The notes under the pieces: model-generated
The model's input: the letters and a program-made list of their open reading frames with translations, nothing else
Database searches by the model: none
Told to the model about the DNA's origin: nothing
Assembly: GCF_950023065.1 (NCBI RefSeq)
Contig: NC_088679.1
Location: forward strand, 36,890,001-36,954,000
Source: Planococcus citri
Taxonomy: Eukaryota > Arthropoda > Insecta > Hemiptera > Pseudococcidae
Reading direction: 5' to 3'
Length of the DNA: 64,000 bases
Part shown: positions 1 through 12,500 of the stretch, one piece after another
Position numbering within the stretch: the first letter of the stretch is position 1
Layout: each line of letters opens with the position of its first letter
Made by a program: the position numbers and the translations under genes

Positions 1-3000
1 AGACAACAAAACACTAACGTCAACACGCAACCTTGATTTTTTTAAAACACATACACACACATAGGTAGGTACATAGTCTTAATGTAGGTATTCATCAAAA
101 CTAACATAATTTTAATACGAAAATTATACACTCAAAATTAACCGCTTGTTAACATGCATAAGAAGACAATTCAAATGGATATTCCAAAAGTTAATGTTCA
201 ATTCATTATAAAAAAAATTTCGAGTCAAGTCCAAACGTACGCAACGTAAATTAAAAATACGCAAACTTAATCGCACACTCTAAACTATACACTCGAAGAG
301 ACGAAAATAATAACAAAACATTTTCAAGAACGTTCTCGAATTACAAATAAACGAAACACCCAACTTCATTAAAAATTTTCCTGACTAAAAATTTAAAACG
401 GAGGAAAAAGAAGTATATCGTTTCCCTACCACTAAAAAAAAAAGAGAAAAAAGAATCTGACTTTTTCTACTCGTACATCGACTTCAAATAATTAAAGTAA
501 AAATATAGGTAGCCTGTAGAATTTCCCGGGATTAATTTTTCATTTTCTCATAAGTTGGAAACTCGTTTAAAAGAAAAAATAAATTAAATTTTTTGAAAAC
601 AATTTTTTCATAATTTGAAAAAATTTATATTATTTTTATTTCATTTTCACGACATGGAAAAATTATTTCTTCGATAGAAAACTCGAAGATAATCAAGATA
701 TATAAATAATTTGCAACTTTTCCGCAAATGATTTCATTTCTTAATGTTTTCTAGGTTTCAACGAGGTTGTCTGGTGAGCTTTCTGCTCACTAGTTTTTTT
801 CATAAAGCTAACAGGTTTAATTAAACAGGTAAATACAAAGTAAAAACTGTTTGCTTGAACTTTGTATTAGTACAAGGACGAAAAGTAATAAGTTGAGGAA
901 ACTCGAGCCAACTAAATTATAATTATAAAAACACTCTATTCCATTCGTACTATGTACGTTGACTCAAGTCTAAAGTACCTACCTATTTTTTTTCGAGATT
1001 TTGTGACAATTGCTGTTTCTAGTTAACTTGATCGTGGCTCATTTAATCACAAAAATATTACCTATCTTTCTCAAGTGTATAGATAAAAACAAATCGCGAA
1101 ATGTGACATTTTGTTGAAAATCACGGCGTTAATGATGGATAATCTTTTTAAAAACGTGACAGTGAAAAAAAGTAAAACAATCAAGTGATCGCAGTTTTTA
1201 GGTAGGTACCTACACCAGAATAATTTTTAGTGAATTTTAAAAATTAATATTCCACGATTCAATCGTTGAAAAATCTTCACACCAAAATCGTAAACCAGAA
1301 CCTTTTCTACAAAATATACATATATGAACTCGCGAAAACAAATTCCCAACCATTTTTGTCGTTTATTTTTACTTAATCTTGTATTAGCATGAATATGGAA
1401 TTCTAAACCGAAAACAAAGCTTCATTTTACACCTTAGTTTACTCTTTTTGTTTACAAAGCTTTAAAAAGGTTTCTACACACGTATTTCCTGTATTTTAAT
1501 AAACGAAGAAATCGTAGTTGAAATGCTAATTATCGTTTTTCAAAGGATTGTGAGTTTTAAAATGTAGGTACCTATCTTTAACGTATTCCCTCTTGAAAAC
1601 AAGTAAGATAGGTATTATTTATGTATAAAAGTATCTACTTATTTTTAAGCGCGTATTTACTCGATGTATTAAATGCGATTTCACTATTGATTCATTTTTC
1701 ATACATAAACTTTTTATTCAGACTAACGATCAAGTAATAAAGTATAGTATATGCTCTTTTCATCGAATGTCTAATTATAAATTTTTAATACTACTACTTA
1801 GACGATCGGTATAATTATACCTATATCAAACAATTTAGCAAGCTTGAAATAACATTGGTTTAAATAGTTGATACCTACACAAAGATAGGTATTCAAAATA
1901 ATAATTCGCCGATAGCAATAGCGCTTCTGTACATACTTAAATATAAACACTCGTTCGTCTTCAAAGCACGTATTATGATAGCAATTAGAAGAAAATGGAA
2001 TAGCCCGAGTATTATTAGCGAAATCGTTGCTGCTCCATTCCATTTAGTGTTTCTTGCCAATGGATAAATTTTTTTCTTCGTTTATGCGTCGGAAAAGAAA
2101 TTTCAGCGGAAACTTTCGGGGAAATGTAGAGAGTTTTTAAAAGGCCTGCGAACGTCGAAACGTGTACTTTTCCACAACGTATGAATTTTTTATAATGAAA
2201 ACGTGCGGTGATTATCCATTATACGGTATTTACGTTGTTACCAAGTTTGTTTTAGAACGGACGAGTCGTTGTCGTTATTTAATATTTTTATACCTGGTAT
2301 ATACATAGGTAGCTAGCTACAGCTGTAGGTAGCTAGAGGTATGCTGCAAATGGCTGAATTTTACGTGCAGCTTATGAGTTGTAAATTTTAATAAAGCCAA
2401 TTACAATGTCGTGTGTTCAAATTGAAAAATAAAACTGGCTGGGAAAGAAATTCGCCAATAATTCGTATAATGTACGTCGGGCAGGTGAAATTACAATTTT
2501 TAACAATACGTATTAATTCTTTAACGTGCCGTAATAGTAATCCGATAGATAAATTTTCGAAAATTTCATTCGAGAAAATAAAATATAAAAAAGTTGAACG
2601 TGAGCTGCGAAGTCAAGAATAATTCGTCGTTCATGCTCACAATTTTATCAAAAATTTAAACAAAACTACGGAATTAGGAGACATTTCACTGATTTTTTTT
2701 TCTGCACAAGTACGACACTTTTTGAAACTTTTAGCTTCCTGGTCTAGTTTCTCAAACATTTTGCCAAACTCATCTTTTGTTTTCAGAAATTTTTCAATGT
2801 TCATGACGCTAAGAGAACGGTTGAAGTTAGGGCGATTATTATTATAAAAATTCAAATTTTCATCATGTAAGCTAGTAAATTCCGGTCATTTTTGGGCATT
2901 TCGACATCGTACGGACTTCTATACACAAAAAACGGACCTCAAAAAATAATTCCGATTTCACATGCCCTTATTTGAGGAGATTATACCTACACATCAAAAT

Positions 3001-3829
3001 TATCGACAAATTAAAAAAGCAGAATTAAATGTCATTGAAGATCAGTAAGTAATCTATTCATTTTCAATTTTTTTTCTTCAGTCGGCTTTTTCGGCTTTAT
3101 AATGATTGTGTGACATTAGGCTGCCACAAAAATGTTGAAAAAATTTAGGAAACGTTTGAACCTCTTTCTTCAGACTATTCTATTCAGAATCTTAAATTGG
3201 GAAAATTATTGACGCTAGCAAAAAATTTTAGGAACACAACTTTTCATTCAGCTTTGGAACCAAAAAACTACAAGGGAAAACAAAATATTTCAAAGTTAAT
3301 GGAATGCTGATTTCAACAATTTTGAGGCACTTTTCGCCACTCTTCCTCGCCACATCAATTTTTTGGTCTAAGAATTATTCTTCAATAGGAAAATTTTCGC
3401 TGTTTTCAAAAATTTTGAAGCACATACATAAACTCTTCTCCAAATGAACCTTTATAAAGACAACGTTGTTCACAACAAAAAACCAGTGTTTTAGCCAAGA
3501 ATGGAGGAGTAGGAGGGGTCCATAATTATGTTGCTTTTTAGCTGGCGAGAGGAATTTCTTTCACAAGAAAATTAGCGAGATCTGTTGGATTAATACACAA
3601 TTATCAATAGGGTACTATACAATTGATTTTTATCAATTTTTATTCGAGGAATTTTTTCATTTTGAGATGAAAATTGGGACATACATTACCCTGAAATTTC
3701 CTTACCTTCCTGGTTATGACTAACTGGACACCCCGGGCGTGTTAGAATAAGGGATACTTTCAGGTTTTGACCCCACAAAAGAAAAGACGCTGAGAAGGGC
3801 GTGTCGAGGGTAAGTTTTTGGCTATTTCT
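1..3829. other. gene-less AT-rich flank
   Basis: No coding region could be supported here. The stretch has many short homopolymer runs and scattered TAGGTAGG/CCTACCTA microsatellite pieces, for example around 60-90, 1,200-1,212 and 2,310-2,335. Short open frames of 60-80 codons occur at 1,798-2,043, 2,413-2,622 and 2,637-2,855. They lack recognisable domains and look like chance frames. The last has a Lys/Glu-rich composition and one CxxC pair (KCRTCAEKK) but nothing more. Confidence 0.5.
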
Positions 3830-4315
3830 CTCAATTTTTTGAAATCAGCAGTAATGACCAAAAAATTGGCACACTGCGTTCCAAAATATTTCCGAAAATT
3901 CCAGGGCTGACATTTTTGAATATTTTGGCTCAATTAATGCTAAATATTTGTGAAGAAAAAATTTTCAAAACACAAATTTATTCAGAAGTAAGCGATTCGA
4001 AAATTTTCAACTGCTCAGGAGAACCCTAAACGTGGTCTTGGATTTCGAGGGCAGTAGCATGGATCGACGCAGAATCTCAAAATATTCTCATTTGGGACTA
4101 GGGCATTTTCCTCAAAATATTAGTCAGTTGGGTAGCGTCAGGAGCGAAAAACCCACAATTTTTTCGAAAATGCCCTCCATTTAAGGGCACATTTCTCCTG
4201 TCCTAGTGCACCTCCGAAGCTAAAAAATTGTCTGAGTAACTTTCAACTCAAAATGAAGGTTTCTGCTGAATTTAGTCATTTGCTGACATTTTTTTGGCAG
4301 TCCACCCTAATATAG
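3830..4315 (+). repeat. dispersed repeat family A, copy 1
   Basis: This block shares a sequence order with 14,480-14,905 and with 24,840-25,203: an AATGACCAAAAAATTGGC segment, then 'AGAACCCTAAA.. GGTCTTG', then ACTTTCAACTCAAAATGAAG followed by a poly-T tract and a 'GTCCA(C/T)CCTA' end. The copies are clearly diverged. The copy at 24,345-25,203 has a second inverted arm, so this may be half of a foldback element. No coding capacity was seen. Confidence 0.6.
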
Positions 4316-7120
4316 TAGGTACTTGTCTAGTTATTTTCAAATTGACGTAAAAAGTTGAATTTGATTTTTCTTTCAATTTTAAATCACAGACTTCCGTTAA
4401 ACTTTCAATAAAACAATCCAAATTTCAACTTTTCCCAATTTTTTTTCAATAAATGAGTTTCTTAGCCTGTGACATTTTTTTTGATCAATAAATGATTGTT
4501 CAAAGTAATAATTGTACTAGGGTGGGTCGTTTCCATTTTTATTTTTTTATTATTATTTTTTTTTTTAAATTTGACAAAACCTCGCAACAAATTCTGATCA
4601 AATTACTTAAACAAGACGTAAGAAAATTTTCAGATTTTTAGCCAATGGCTAACCACCAACACTCTCACCCACAAGAGCTTAAAGTTTGAAAACGTTGAAA
4701 ATTTATCATGTTTCGATGAAGCCCAATGAGACCACTTGAACCGAAAAAAAATTTTAAAAATTTGAAACATCTGAAAACTTTTTCGAACTTACCTGAAGCT
4801 TTCTCGACAGGGAGATTAAGCAATAAACACTGGCATAAAAATGTGAGCTTTTTTCCTACGTCTTGTTGAGAAGGCTTCATTTTTTTAAAAATTGAAACAT
4901 AACTTGACACAATAACAATTAACCATTGAAGTCAAACATAAGTAAACAAAAATATTAGTAATAGCCTAAGAAAGCAAAGCCCCTATACTTTAGAGGCAAA
5001 CTAATAATGTTATACATTTTGAATTCTTCTCACACTTGTTGAAAAATGATTTTATGAATGGTTCTAAATAGATTGGCCATTGTGACCTTTTTCCTTTTCT
5101 TCTCCTCCCCCAAGGTTCACTTCCTTATGTATACGTTAAAGGAAGTATAGGAATGAATATTTTACTAATTTCCGAAAGAACTGTTCTACATACACACAAT
5201 CTTTCATATGCGACAAAATAACATGATCGATACTGAACCTCCTCCAAATTCGGACGAACAAGGTATATTTGAACTAGCCCATAGGTTGGCATCACATAAA
5301 CATAAATTTTGTAATATGGATAACAATGACCTGTTACTGACATGCACAGCAATCAATACACTACCCTGATTTTGTGGAAAGACAGTCATGGTAATTATTG
5401 AATAAGTCACGACTATTATGTATTTCGTATTTCCAACATTGCATGCAATTTTTTCGCGAAGATTCCATTTCAGAAAGAAAAAAACCTCAGAATCGCAAGT
5501 ACTACTACCTTTCAGTACACATACCTAACAACCTTTTCATAAATGATAACGCTTTACACGACAAAAAAATGATGAAATAACACCGATATAATTTTAAAAA
5601 TGAATTTTCCGAGCCTTAACTTATGTATTACACGATCATGATACATACCTACATGTATTACTAGAATACAGCGTTTTTCAGCGAACAAAGAAAATGTATC
5701 ACGGTCGATTGATTAAAAGTGTTATTCAACATGTATGTATATCCTTAAGCTCACCCGTCGGGTACGAAGGCTCGAATTTAACGGCGCGTAGATGGCACAG
5801 GCGAGAGACGAGGAAGGGGCGCAGAGAGTTGAAGTATATAGAAATACGAAAAGCATACATATATGCAAGATTGGCCGCGACCAAAAGCTTCATCGACGTG
5901 TATCGTAAAAATATACTACATATGAGTATAGAGAGCGCATCCTCCGAATACGCAACGATGGAACATACAAGAATTTTACCCGCACGTTAAGTAATCGGAT
6001 TCAGCGATAAACGGCACGATGAATTTAAAACGACGCTTTTACCGGCTACGACATTAATCACAGTATGAAGCGCTCTTTTATCCCAGAATATCAAAGAAAC
6101 TCCGGTTAGTATTTAATCAACTGAGAGACACTTTAAAACTTTGTACAGGCTTGCTAACTTTTTATTCGGTCGGCGAGAAGAAAAAAAAAGTTGAACAGGG
6201 ATAAAAACTATTTCAATTATTCTGCATCGTCATGTTTCCGAATGTTTGCAGTGTAGTTTGTATACTTAACCTATACGATATATTTATTTATTTTTGGTCT
6301 CAAGTTGACTTTTGTAGGCATTGTTTTCAACTGCCAATATAAGTCATTTTTTTTGACAAGTTTGCTGCAGTGGGATAACGATTTTGAAAATTATCAAAAA
6401 TAAACGAATAAAATTTACAATTCAGGGTTTGCAAGGGAAGTCATAAGATATGGCTGTAACAGGATACCATACTTATCACCTGAAAAAAAATATGATCTGT
6501 CGAATTGAAGATACGACTGATCATTGAAAGAAAAAACAATTTAGAGAAAATGTTGGCCATAGGAAAGGGCAGCGAGTTATTCAATAGTTATGAAGTTAAC
6601 ATCCGTGGAGAAAACGATGAATTTCTCAAACAGCCTCTAGAATATTCACTACTTACTTCAATTTTCACACATTTTTTCTAATTTTTTTACTATTATTATT
6701 CATTTATTCATTTTTTCCATAAAATACAAGACAATTGGTAAAACTTTGTAATTTTGAAAGCACACTTACGAGTAGGAAAATAAAAGTGATACGATGGATT
6801 CGTCTGAGCCAAATCAGAGGAGGAGAATGATCAATATGTGGCTCTGTCGAGCTGAAATTTCACTTCGAACATTTTTCGTGGGAACAAATTTTCGTCTACC
6901 TACAATTGGAATTTCTTATTCGAAATTAAAAAATTGACTGATAATTTTTAAAGGGATGTGTAGGTGTCTTTTTTATTAATTTAAGGGGAAAATGTTATGC
7001 TTGAAATCAGATTTTTTGAGCTGTAAGAGCTAATATACGATATCAAGGAACAATTAATTTTACTTGAAATGTATGTACTAATAGCATCCGAAAAGGAAGT
7101 GATGCCTACTTATTTGTAGT
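4316..7120. other. gene-less stretch with one CpG-richer patch
   Basis: No gene was recognised. Most of this is AT-rich. From about 5,750 to 6,060 the sequence is richer in CG dinucleotides than its surroundings and carries a 98-codon open frame (5,694-5,990) rich in Arg and Ser with no known domain. This patch lies upstream of the lipase gene and could include a promoter or an untranslated first exon, but nothing in the sequence proves it. Confidence 0.3.
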
Positions 7121-8230
7121 ACAGAACCTCGATTAACCGCGATATAATCGGGGCGGAGAGACATCGGATACGCAAAAAAGTCGGATAATCGATTTTTTGA
7201 TTTTTTCAATGAAATGAACACTTTTCGGCGTATTTTTGTTAATTACTTTAAGTTTAGATTTTATTTTCGGATTCATCTCGAAAAAATAAACAAATTTAAC
7301 AAAAAAACAAAAAATTAATATGTAACTTTTGACAACTGACTAGACTAAAAAAAAAACCAGTGATTTGAACCCACCTGAAGTCGTCTTCAGAGGATGTTAA
7401 AATTGAAGTGTAGAGTAAATTTCAGCTTTCCATCTCCATTTATTGATGAAATTTTGTAAAAGTTGAAAGGTTCAAAAATCTGATGGAGGCTCCAGTAATT
7501 CTCAAAAAGTTGCTGGAGACTCCAAAACGACTTGAAATCCCCCTGCAGTTGACTTCGCAGCGTATTGAAATTAGTTTGCAGAATAAATTTCAGATTTCCA
7601 ACTCCATTTTGGTAAAATTTTGTGAGAATTTCGAGTTTCAAAAATCTGCTGGAGGCTCCAGAACTGCTCAAAACGGTTTGAAACAGTTTCCAATCAATTT
7701 GTCATGTCGAAAATAGGGTGTATCCCAAATTTCAGCTTTCTTAGTCAATTTGGTAAAATTTTGATTTTTTCCCCTCATTTTTGGCCTAAATTTGATTATC
7801 AAAAATTCACCAAAAATCGAAAAACCCACTTTAGCACTTGAAATTTTGACAGGTGATAAAATCTTTCGATCTACTTTTGTACAGTTTGAAAATTTTTATG
7901 CAAGTCCTATGCTGGAACGCAAAATCTGCGATTTCGGCTGACCTGTCAATCAAAATGGCCGCCATTTTGTATGTAGGGCCACTTTTTCTTTTAATGTTCC
8001 TTAGGATAGAACTCCCCCTTTAAGAAAAAAGTTGTCACGGAAGATCGACGGGGGGGGGGGGTGCAATTTATACTTAAGTGGGCTCCCCGACAAAATACAA
8101 AAGGCAAAATCAGTATGATTTGATAAAAAATTTGGCTTAAATCGGATAATAAAAAATTATTCGACTTTTTTTGATCGGTTAATCGGAAGAAGTCGGATGC
8201 ATTTTTTTAGTCGGATAATCGAGGTTCTAC
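7121..8230. mobile_element. Tigger/pogo-like non-autonomous DNA element
   Basis: The left end reads ACAGAACCTCGATTAACCG and the right end, reverse-complemented, reads AGTAGAACCTCGATTATCCG. This AGAACCTCGATTA terminal inverted repeat is of the type seen in pogo/Tigger-like elements. Further CGGATAATCG-type pieces recur inside both ends (7,180-7,195; 8,140-8,215). No transposase frame remains; the interior is occupied by dispersed repeat family B. Exact ends and the expected TA duplication are uncertain. Confidence 0.5.
7400..8045 (+). repeat. dispersed repeat family B, copy 1
   Basis: This segment matches 13,838-14,460 over most of its length. Shared landmarks are CTGGAGGCTCCAG, a CCTGCAGT(T/C)GACTTCG block, GTATTGAAATTAGTTTGCAG, GGTCGAAAATAGG, CAGCTTTCT and AATCAAAATGGCCGCCATTTTG, ending in GTTCCTTAGG. 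It lies inside the Tigger-like inverted repeats, while the other copy does not, so it probably inserted separately or was captured. Open frames in it on both strands are not conserved as protein. Confidence 0.65.
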
Positions 8231-9406
8231 TTTCTATTCTGAAATAAACTCAGCCAATCGGAAAAAAGAGGGGATAATGAGCTCTGTAATGGAAAGAATC
8301 AATCATGAAATCGCTTTTATCAGCTCAGATTCTAATTATTAATAAAGTTGCATAGGTACTCGTTTTCCTGTAAAGTAGAAGATGCGAATTTTGAAGGTGT
8401 TAATAGAATTGCATACTTTATTTGCCGTAAATAATTACCAATCATTTTTTTAAACGTGATTCAATAATTTAAATCAGTTTTTAAAATGTGATTCACGATC
8501 TGAGATTCATGAAAAATATGTGCCACCGACTTTGAATGATAGGTAGGTATCTACCTATTTCAAACAATTGATGCCAAGTTCACCTCGACTTTACTAGTTA
8601 TTTTCAAGCCCATTTTACCGATTTTGAGATGCATTTCATGTAATTTTTGTCGATTTTTACTCCACTTTCATGACACTTATTTTTTATTAATTTTACTTAT
8701 GTACCTAATGTTTATGATCAACACAATTTTCGAGAAATTTCTTCAACAAGTTGCAAGGTTTGTTTATTGAATTCTAGCGAAATTCAATTGAATCAATTTT
8801 TTTGGTATTTTTTAGCATTTTTAAATGGCTATTTTATATTAAATATTTCTGTGATGCTTCACGTGATTTTTCCCAAATTTTATTCATTTTTTTTCAACCG
8901 TTTATTCCGTGATTTTAACCAGTCTTAATGTTGTTTCACCTCTGCAATTTTTTTGCTGAATTTCAACATTTTTTATTCTAATGTTATATTTTTTTCTGCG
9001 ATGCTTCGTGTAGTTCGTGCCAAATTTCAATCTGTTTTCACAATGCTTGATCAATTTTCTGTAGGTAATTTGTTATGATCTGTTTAATATTTGAGCATTT
9101 TTACGACACTTTTTACCTACTCAAATTTCAGTTATTTCCAGGCATTTTCATGACATTGCACAATAAGGACAATTTTTCGCGTTTTCTCAAATTGTGCTCA
9201 TTTATTTTCACATCTATTATGATAATATTGACCCCTCTTCCCCCCATGCCTACCATCAATAAGTACCTATGCTGGTTCTAGACTTTCAGACGACATATCA
9301 ATTTAATTCAATCAGATTCATTCATCGTAACTAGAACATACGTACTACACAATACGGTCGATACGAAAACACTCCCATAAAAAAATAAATCTTCGATTTT
9401 GAACAG
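8231..9406. other. gene-less stretch upstream of the lipase exons
   Basis: AT-rich, with long T runs and several diverged repeats of 'TTTTCATGA..ATTTTT'-like sequence between about 8,590 and 9,140. The missing first exon of the lipase, which should encode a signal peptide, was looked for here and not found. Confidence 0.4.
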
Positions 9407-9555
9407 AAGATGGAAAGCTTCGTATCGGAAGATGTACGTAAAAATGTAATAAAAATCAAAAGGAATTATTTTCATGTTTCAGATGATAAATTAGAAGCAA
9501 ACGCAACCCAGGCAACAATAGAACCAGATCAAATAAGAGTTTTTTTGTACACCAG
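9407..9555 (+). CDS. lipase exon a (N-terminal part, ends in LYTR)
   Basis: The frame reads through DQIRVFLYT into a split Arg codon and stops at the donor AG|GTACGTAG (intron from 9,556, phase 2). Two acceptors are possible: GAACAG ending at 9,406, which keeps residues starting K-M-E-S-F, or the better TTTCATGTTTCAG ending at 9,482, which would start the exon at 9,483 in phase 1. The ATG at 9,410 is not followed by a signal peptide, so it is unlikely to be the true start of this secreted enzyme. Confidence 0.75.
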
Positions 9556-12500
9556 GTACGTAGCTTACCAAGTACATATTATACATTTATCTACTCGATA
9601 GGCCTACCTACACGAAATACGTACGTTTGCTTCAAAGGTTGTTAAAATACTTTACATATGGAATTTTCAGACTGAATACAACAAATCCTGATCTCGATAT
9701 ACCGATAAATGATACGGAGCCTTTGACAAACAGCCTTTACAATGCATCGAACTCTTTGGTCGTCATCATACACGGTTTCAAAGGATCGGCCAACGAATCG
9801 TCGTTCCTAAATATCAAAGACGGTAAGCGAAACGAACGTGGTCTTATTTTTCATAACTTTCACGCAACCCTTGATAATGAACAAAAAGTACAACGTAGGA
9901 AGAAGGAATATGTCGGTTGCTTTGCTACGTAGTATACGTACGTTAACACAGACGAGGAAAAAATTTCTCACCAACATCCTACGTACGTACTACGTACCTA
10001 CATAGCGAGAACTTCAAACTTATAATACTCGACATGAGTCATGAGAAGGTAATGCTAACTAGAGTAAACATTCTGCTCGCGCTGTCTTTGCCCAATAAAA
10101 CAGAAAACTTTGCCAGAATCCTATTTGCGGGTAAATTTAAAAAGTTGCCGGCTTTAATTGGTTTTCGCGTAACAAAATTTCACGTCGTGTGGTAAAATTA
10201 AATTTTCACGAGAAAATTTTCAACAATTAGCCGCACTCGCGTTCTAGGTCACTCGAAACGGGGAAAAAATTTAGATGAAAAAACACGCTATCAATTTGCC
10301 AACATCGTTCGGTTTATTGATTCGAGTAACTGGAATTTCTGACTTTACGATATCGTTGCAGTAATCTTCTTTAGACAATTTCGACCCTTTGACAAATCTG
10401 TAATAAGTAGAATTCGAGCTCGACAAACTTCCAGACATCCAATCATTAATTTAAGAAAATTTATAAAAATGACCCTTCACTTGTCGACAACTTCACCGAG
10501 GTAATTGTATAAAGAACGAATTCTACACCAGCATTCCTTTCTATGTACGTAAGAAAATTACAGATTACATTTTGATTCAGCTTTTATAAGAATTTATGAT
10601 TTTTACCACACGAAAAAAATCCACCTTTTTTTCAACCAAGTTTTTCATCAGTTAAATATTAAAACTCTCAAGAGTACGGTTTCAAGTAACACACTATACA
10701 CTCCAATTCCACACTATTTCCGTCTCTTTGAAAGAAATACCTAGGTATTCACATGGTATAGGGTTCGGTGTGCAGCTTTGATGCAGTATGCTTCTTCATT
10801 GCTACAAAATATTTCACTTTGTTGAATTTTTTTTCTTTTCATTTTTGTACTTATTTACGAGTGGAATGCAATTATACGTAAACGAAAGCTGCAAAGGATT
10901 TTTATTCCAACATTCTTCACTATTCTTCGAATATATTTTATAGTTTTGATTCGTTTAACCAACCAAGTACCCAAGCCCCCCCCCCCATCATATTACAAAG
11001 TGAACACTACCTTCGAGTATCACAACATTCCTTAATTTTATTCTTAAACTAACATTTTTTCTTGATTTTTTTTTTGCTGTACCACGCAGGGAAACGGGGA
11101 GATTAAAAGCAAGCGTATTATCGCTACTGGTTACGAATTCACCTCGATATTACAGAGTTGCCAAAGGAATGGAAAAAAAAAGAAAAATTTCGAAACATTT
11201 ATCGATCATCGTGTTTTTTTTTTATTAATTCCATTATTTTAATAGGTACACAAAGGTACCTTTCGAGCTGATTTTTTTTTTCAGTTTTAATAATGAAAAA
11301 AAAGTAACGATACTATTCTTAAAATTTTAAGTAGGTAATGGAAATTTCCATTTTTCGTTAATATCGTTTAACTACTTTCTAAAAAATTATTCAATTTCAA
11401 AACACGGATTCCTATTTCTTAAATTTTCAACTTGATCCTCGAATCGTGACCAGAGTTAGAAATGAGATTTATCGAGAAAAAATTAATGCGAGAATCATCT
11501 GTTCTTTTTGGAATATTAAAATACGTAGCTACCTAAATTTTGTATACTCTGACAAATACGAAGACAGCATTTTTCCTTAACACATGCATACTCGTAGTAC
11601 AAGTTTTTTTCAACTTCTAAAGAATTTTTCTTTCAAAAGGAATTATTCGAGCTTGGTCTCCATCGGTCATTCCTACTTTTGAAATACTCTTGACATCAAA
11701 ATCACAATATAATGAGCGTATAGGTCTGTACCTATACTGAATTCAGGAAATTGTATTCCATTCGACAAAACAAGAAATGCTCAAAGTAGCCTCAATGGTT
11801 ATTAAAAATAAACATCAACTATGCACTCAACCATGGCCAGATAAATTCGAATGTATCACTGCTTAGGAAAAATTGCAACTTTGCATCACCGAAGTCGCGT
11901 ACCTTCAAAAAAAACAAAAAAATCGATTCGTGGAAAAAAGACCAACTTTCTCAGTAGCCCTGTACATCCTCTTTCATCTTTGAGGCAGGTCTTGAGAAAA
12001 ACTAGCCACACTTTACAGAAAAAAAATTATATGCTTCACAATATCGTCAATTTGTAGTTACAGTCTTCTTGAAAATTATGAATCACACTATTTGTGGAGG
12101 GAGGGGGGAGAAGAGATTTTAAACGCTACAATTGTGTTCTTCAAAATCAACTTTTTGAAATGAAAGCTTTCATTTAGGCCTACCTATAGTATTTTTCCAT
12201 CGTAGTAAACCCAAACATGAAAAAAATTGTTTAAAATTACAAAAAAATTATCCAAGTGTAATAAATAAAACAGAATTAAACTAAGTGAACCAGACAAATA
12301 AAGTAGGTATAATTTTAGAAAGAAAAAAAAATAGTAAAATTATTGACTAACAAGGGAGGTGCCCCAGGTGACATGCACCGATTTAAATGGTTCTTGCGCC
12401 ATTGGATAGAGGACATCGAACATAGTCTACCACAAAATTTTCAGCTGCTGAAGTCGATATTTCGATTTTTCAGAGCAATTTTTCGATTTTCACATAGCAA

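Noticed and set aside
5694..5990. 98-codon plus-strand open frame as a gene
   Set aside because: No domain, no signal peptide, Arg/Ser-rich reading of a CpG-richer patch; no splice or start context to support it.
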